From: Gemmatimonadales bacterium UBA4718
Lineage (GTDB): Bacteria > Gemmatimonadota > Gemmatimonadetes > Gemmatimonadales > Gemmatimonadaceae
Assembly: GCA_002404375.1 (NCBI GenBank)
Contig: DHJO01000242.1
Coordinates: forward strand, 23,568 to 29,827
Reading direction: 5' to 3'
DNA: 6,260 bases
Numbering within the stretch: the first letter of the stretch is position 1; each line of letters opens with the position of its first letter. This document shows, in pieces, positions 6,209-6,260 of this stretch. A model generated the notes under the pieces. The model saw only the letters and a list, made by a program, of their open reading frames with translations. It was not told the origin of the DNA and did no database searches. The position numbers and the translations under genes are program-made.

Positions 6209-6260
6209 GCTTTTCCTCGACGTCGGCCACCTTGAGCGCCTCGATGAATGGCTCGATCTC
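6198..6260 (-). CDS. prfA: C-terminal end of probable peptide chain release factor 1 (partial, cut by window edge)
   Basis: The minus strand is open from the window edge to a TAA at 6198-6200, giving the 20-residue tail EIEPFIEALKVADVEEKLGD. An acidic helix with a D/E-x-x-I-E-A-L-x-x-A-D pattern is how RF1 proteins commonly end, and prfA is the usual upstream neighbour of prmC. The stop codon lies past the prmC TTG, giving an 11-base overlap in a different frame. Only the tail is visible: no GGQ or PxT motif is in the window. The assignment therefore rests on tail resemblance plus synteny, and another gene remains possible. Confidence 0.72.
   Translation of the reverse strand, partial: EIEPFIEALKVADVEEKLGD
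6214..6218 (-). promoter_or_regulatory. Ribosome binding site supporting the TTG start of prmC
   Basis: On the minus strand this reads GAGGA, 5 bases before the TTG at 6206-6208. It lies inside the last codons of the upstream gene (Glu-Glu-Lys), so the same bases code for protein and recruit ribosomes. It is the main support for the non-ATG start. Confidence 0.6.

Noticed and set aside
1..6260. Possible mobile element, CRISPR, toxin-antitoxin or defence system
   Set aside because: I saw no direct repeat array, no terminal inverted repeats, no transposase or integrase motif and no obvious composition break. Nearly every base belongs to a housekeeping gene.

Overview
The window is a GC-rich, densely coded piece of bacterial chromosome carrying ordinary housekeeping genes. 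Two plus-strand genes (a DAHP synthase and a LolA-type lipoprotein carrier) converge on a tight minus-strand cluster of six genes: prfA (3' end only), prmC, a YlbF-family gene, tmk, an S41 C-terminal processing peptidase, and a DUF2520 Rossmann protein. LolA implies an outer membrane, so the host is probably diderm. A YlbF-family gene is better known from Firmicutes, and its presence in a high-GC diderm, beside prfA-prmC-tmk, would fit a phylum such as Gemmatimonadota. That placement is an inference from gene content only and is held loosely.

Layout. 4-1044 (+): type I-beta (Thermotoga/Bacillus-like) DAHP synthase with an N-terminal regulatory domain, the first step of aromatic amino acid synthesis. 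1068-1733 (+): periplasmic LolA-like protein with a signal peptide. 1734-1781: the 48-base convergent gap, with one small perfect hairpin. 1782-2636 (-): Rossmann/DUF2520 protein, starting at a GTG inside the stop codon region of the peptidase gene. 2633-4255 (-): membrane-anchored PDZ/S41 protease. 4259-4927 (-): thymidylate kinase. 4930-5283 (-): YlbF family protein. 5309-6208 (-): PrmC, with a TTG start overlapping the end of prfA. 6198-6260 (-): the last 20 codons of a gene that is very probably prfA.

How the genes work together. prfA and prmC form a functional pair, since PrmC methylates the GGQ glutamine of release factors. The remaining minus-strand junctions are an 11-base overlap, a 25-base gap, a 2-base gap, a 3-base gap and a 4-base overlap, so the whole cluster is probably one transcript with translational coupling. 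Its promoter would lie upstream of prfA, outside the window. aroF and lolA are 23 bases apart and probably co-transcribed, although their functions are unrelated.

No mobile element, CRISPR array, tRNA, rRNA or foreign-looking island was found. I found no evidence of an undescribed system. The points worth a second look are modest: unusual start codons and overlaps, the YlbF-family gene in this context, and the uncharacterised DUF2520 protein coupled to the protease.
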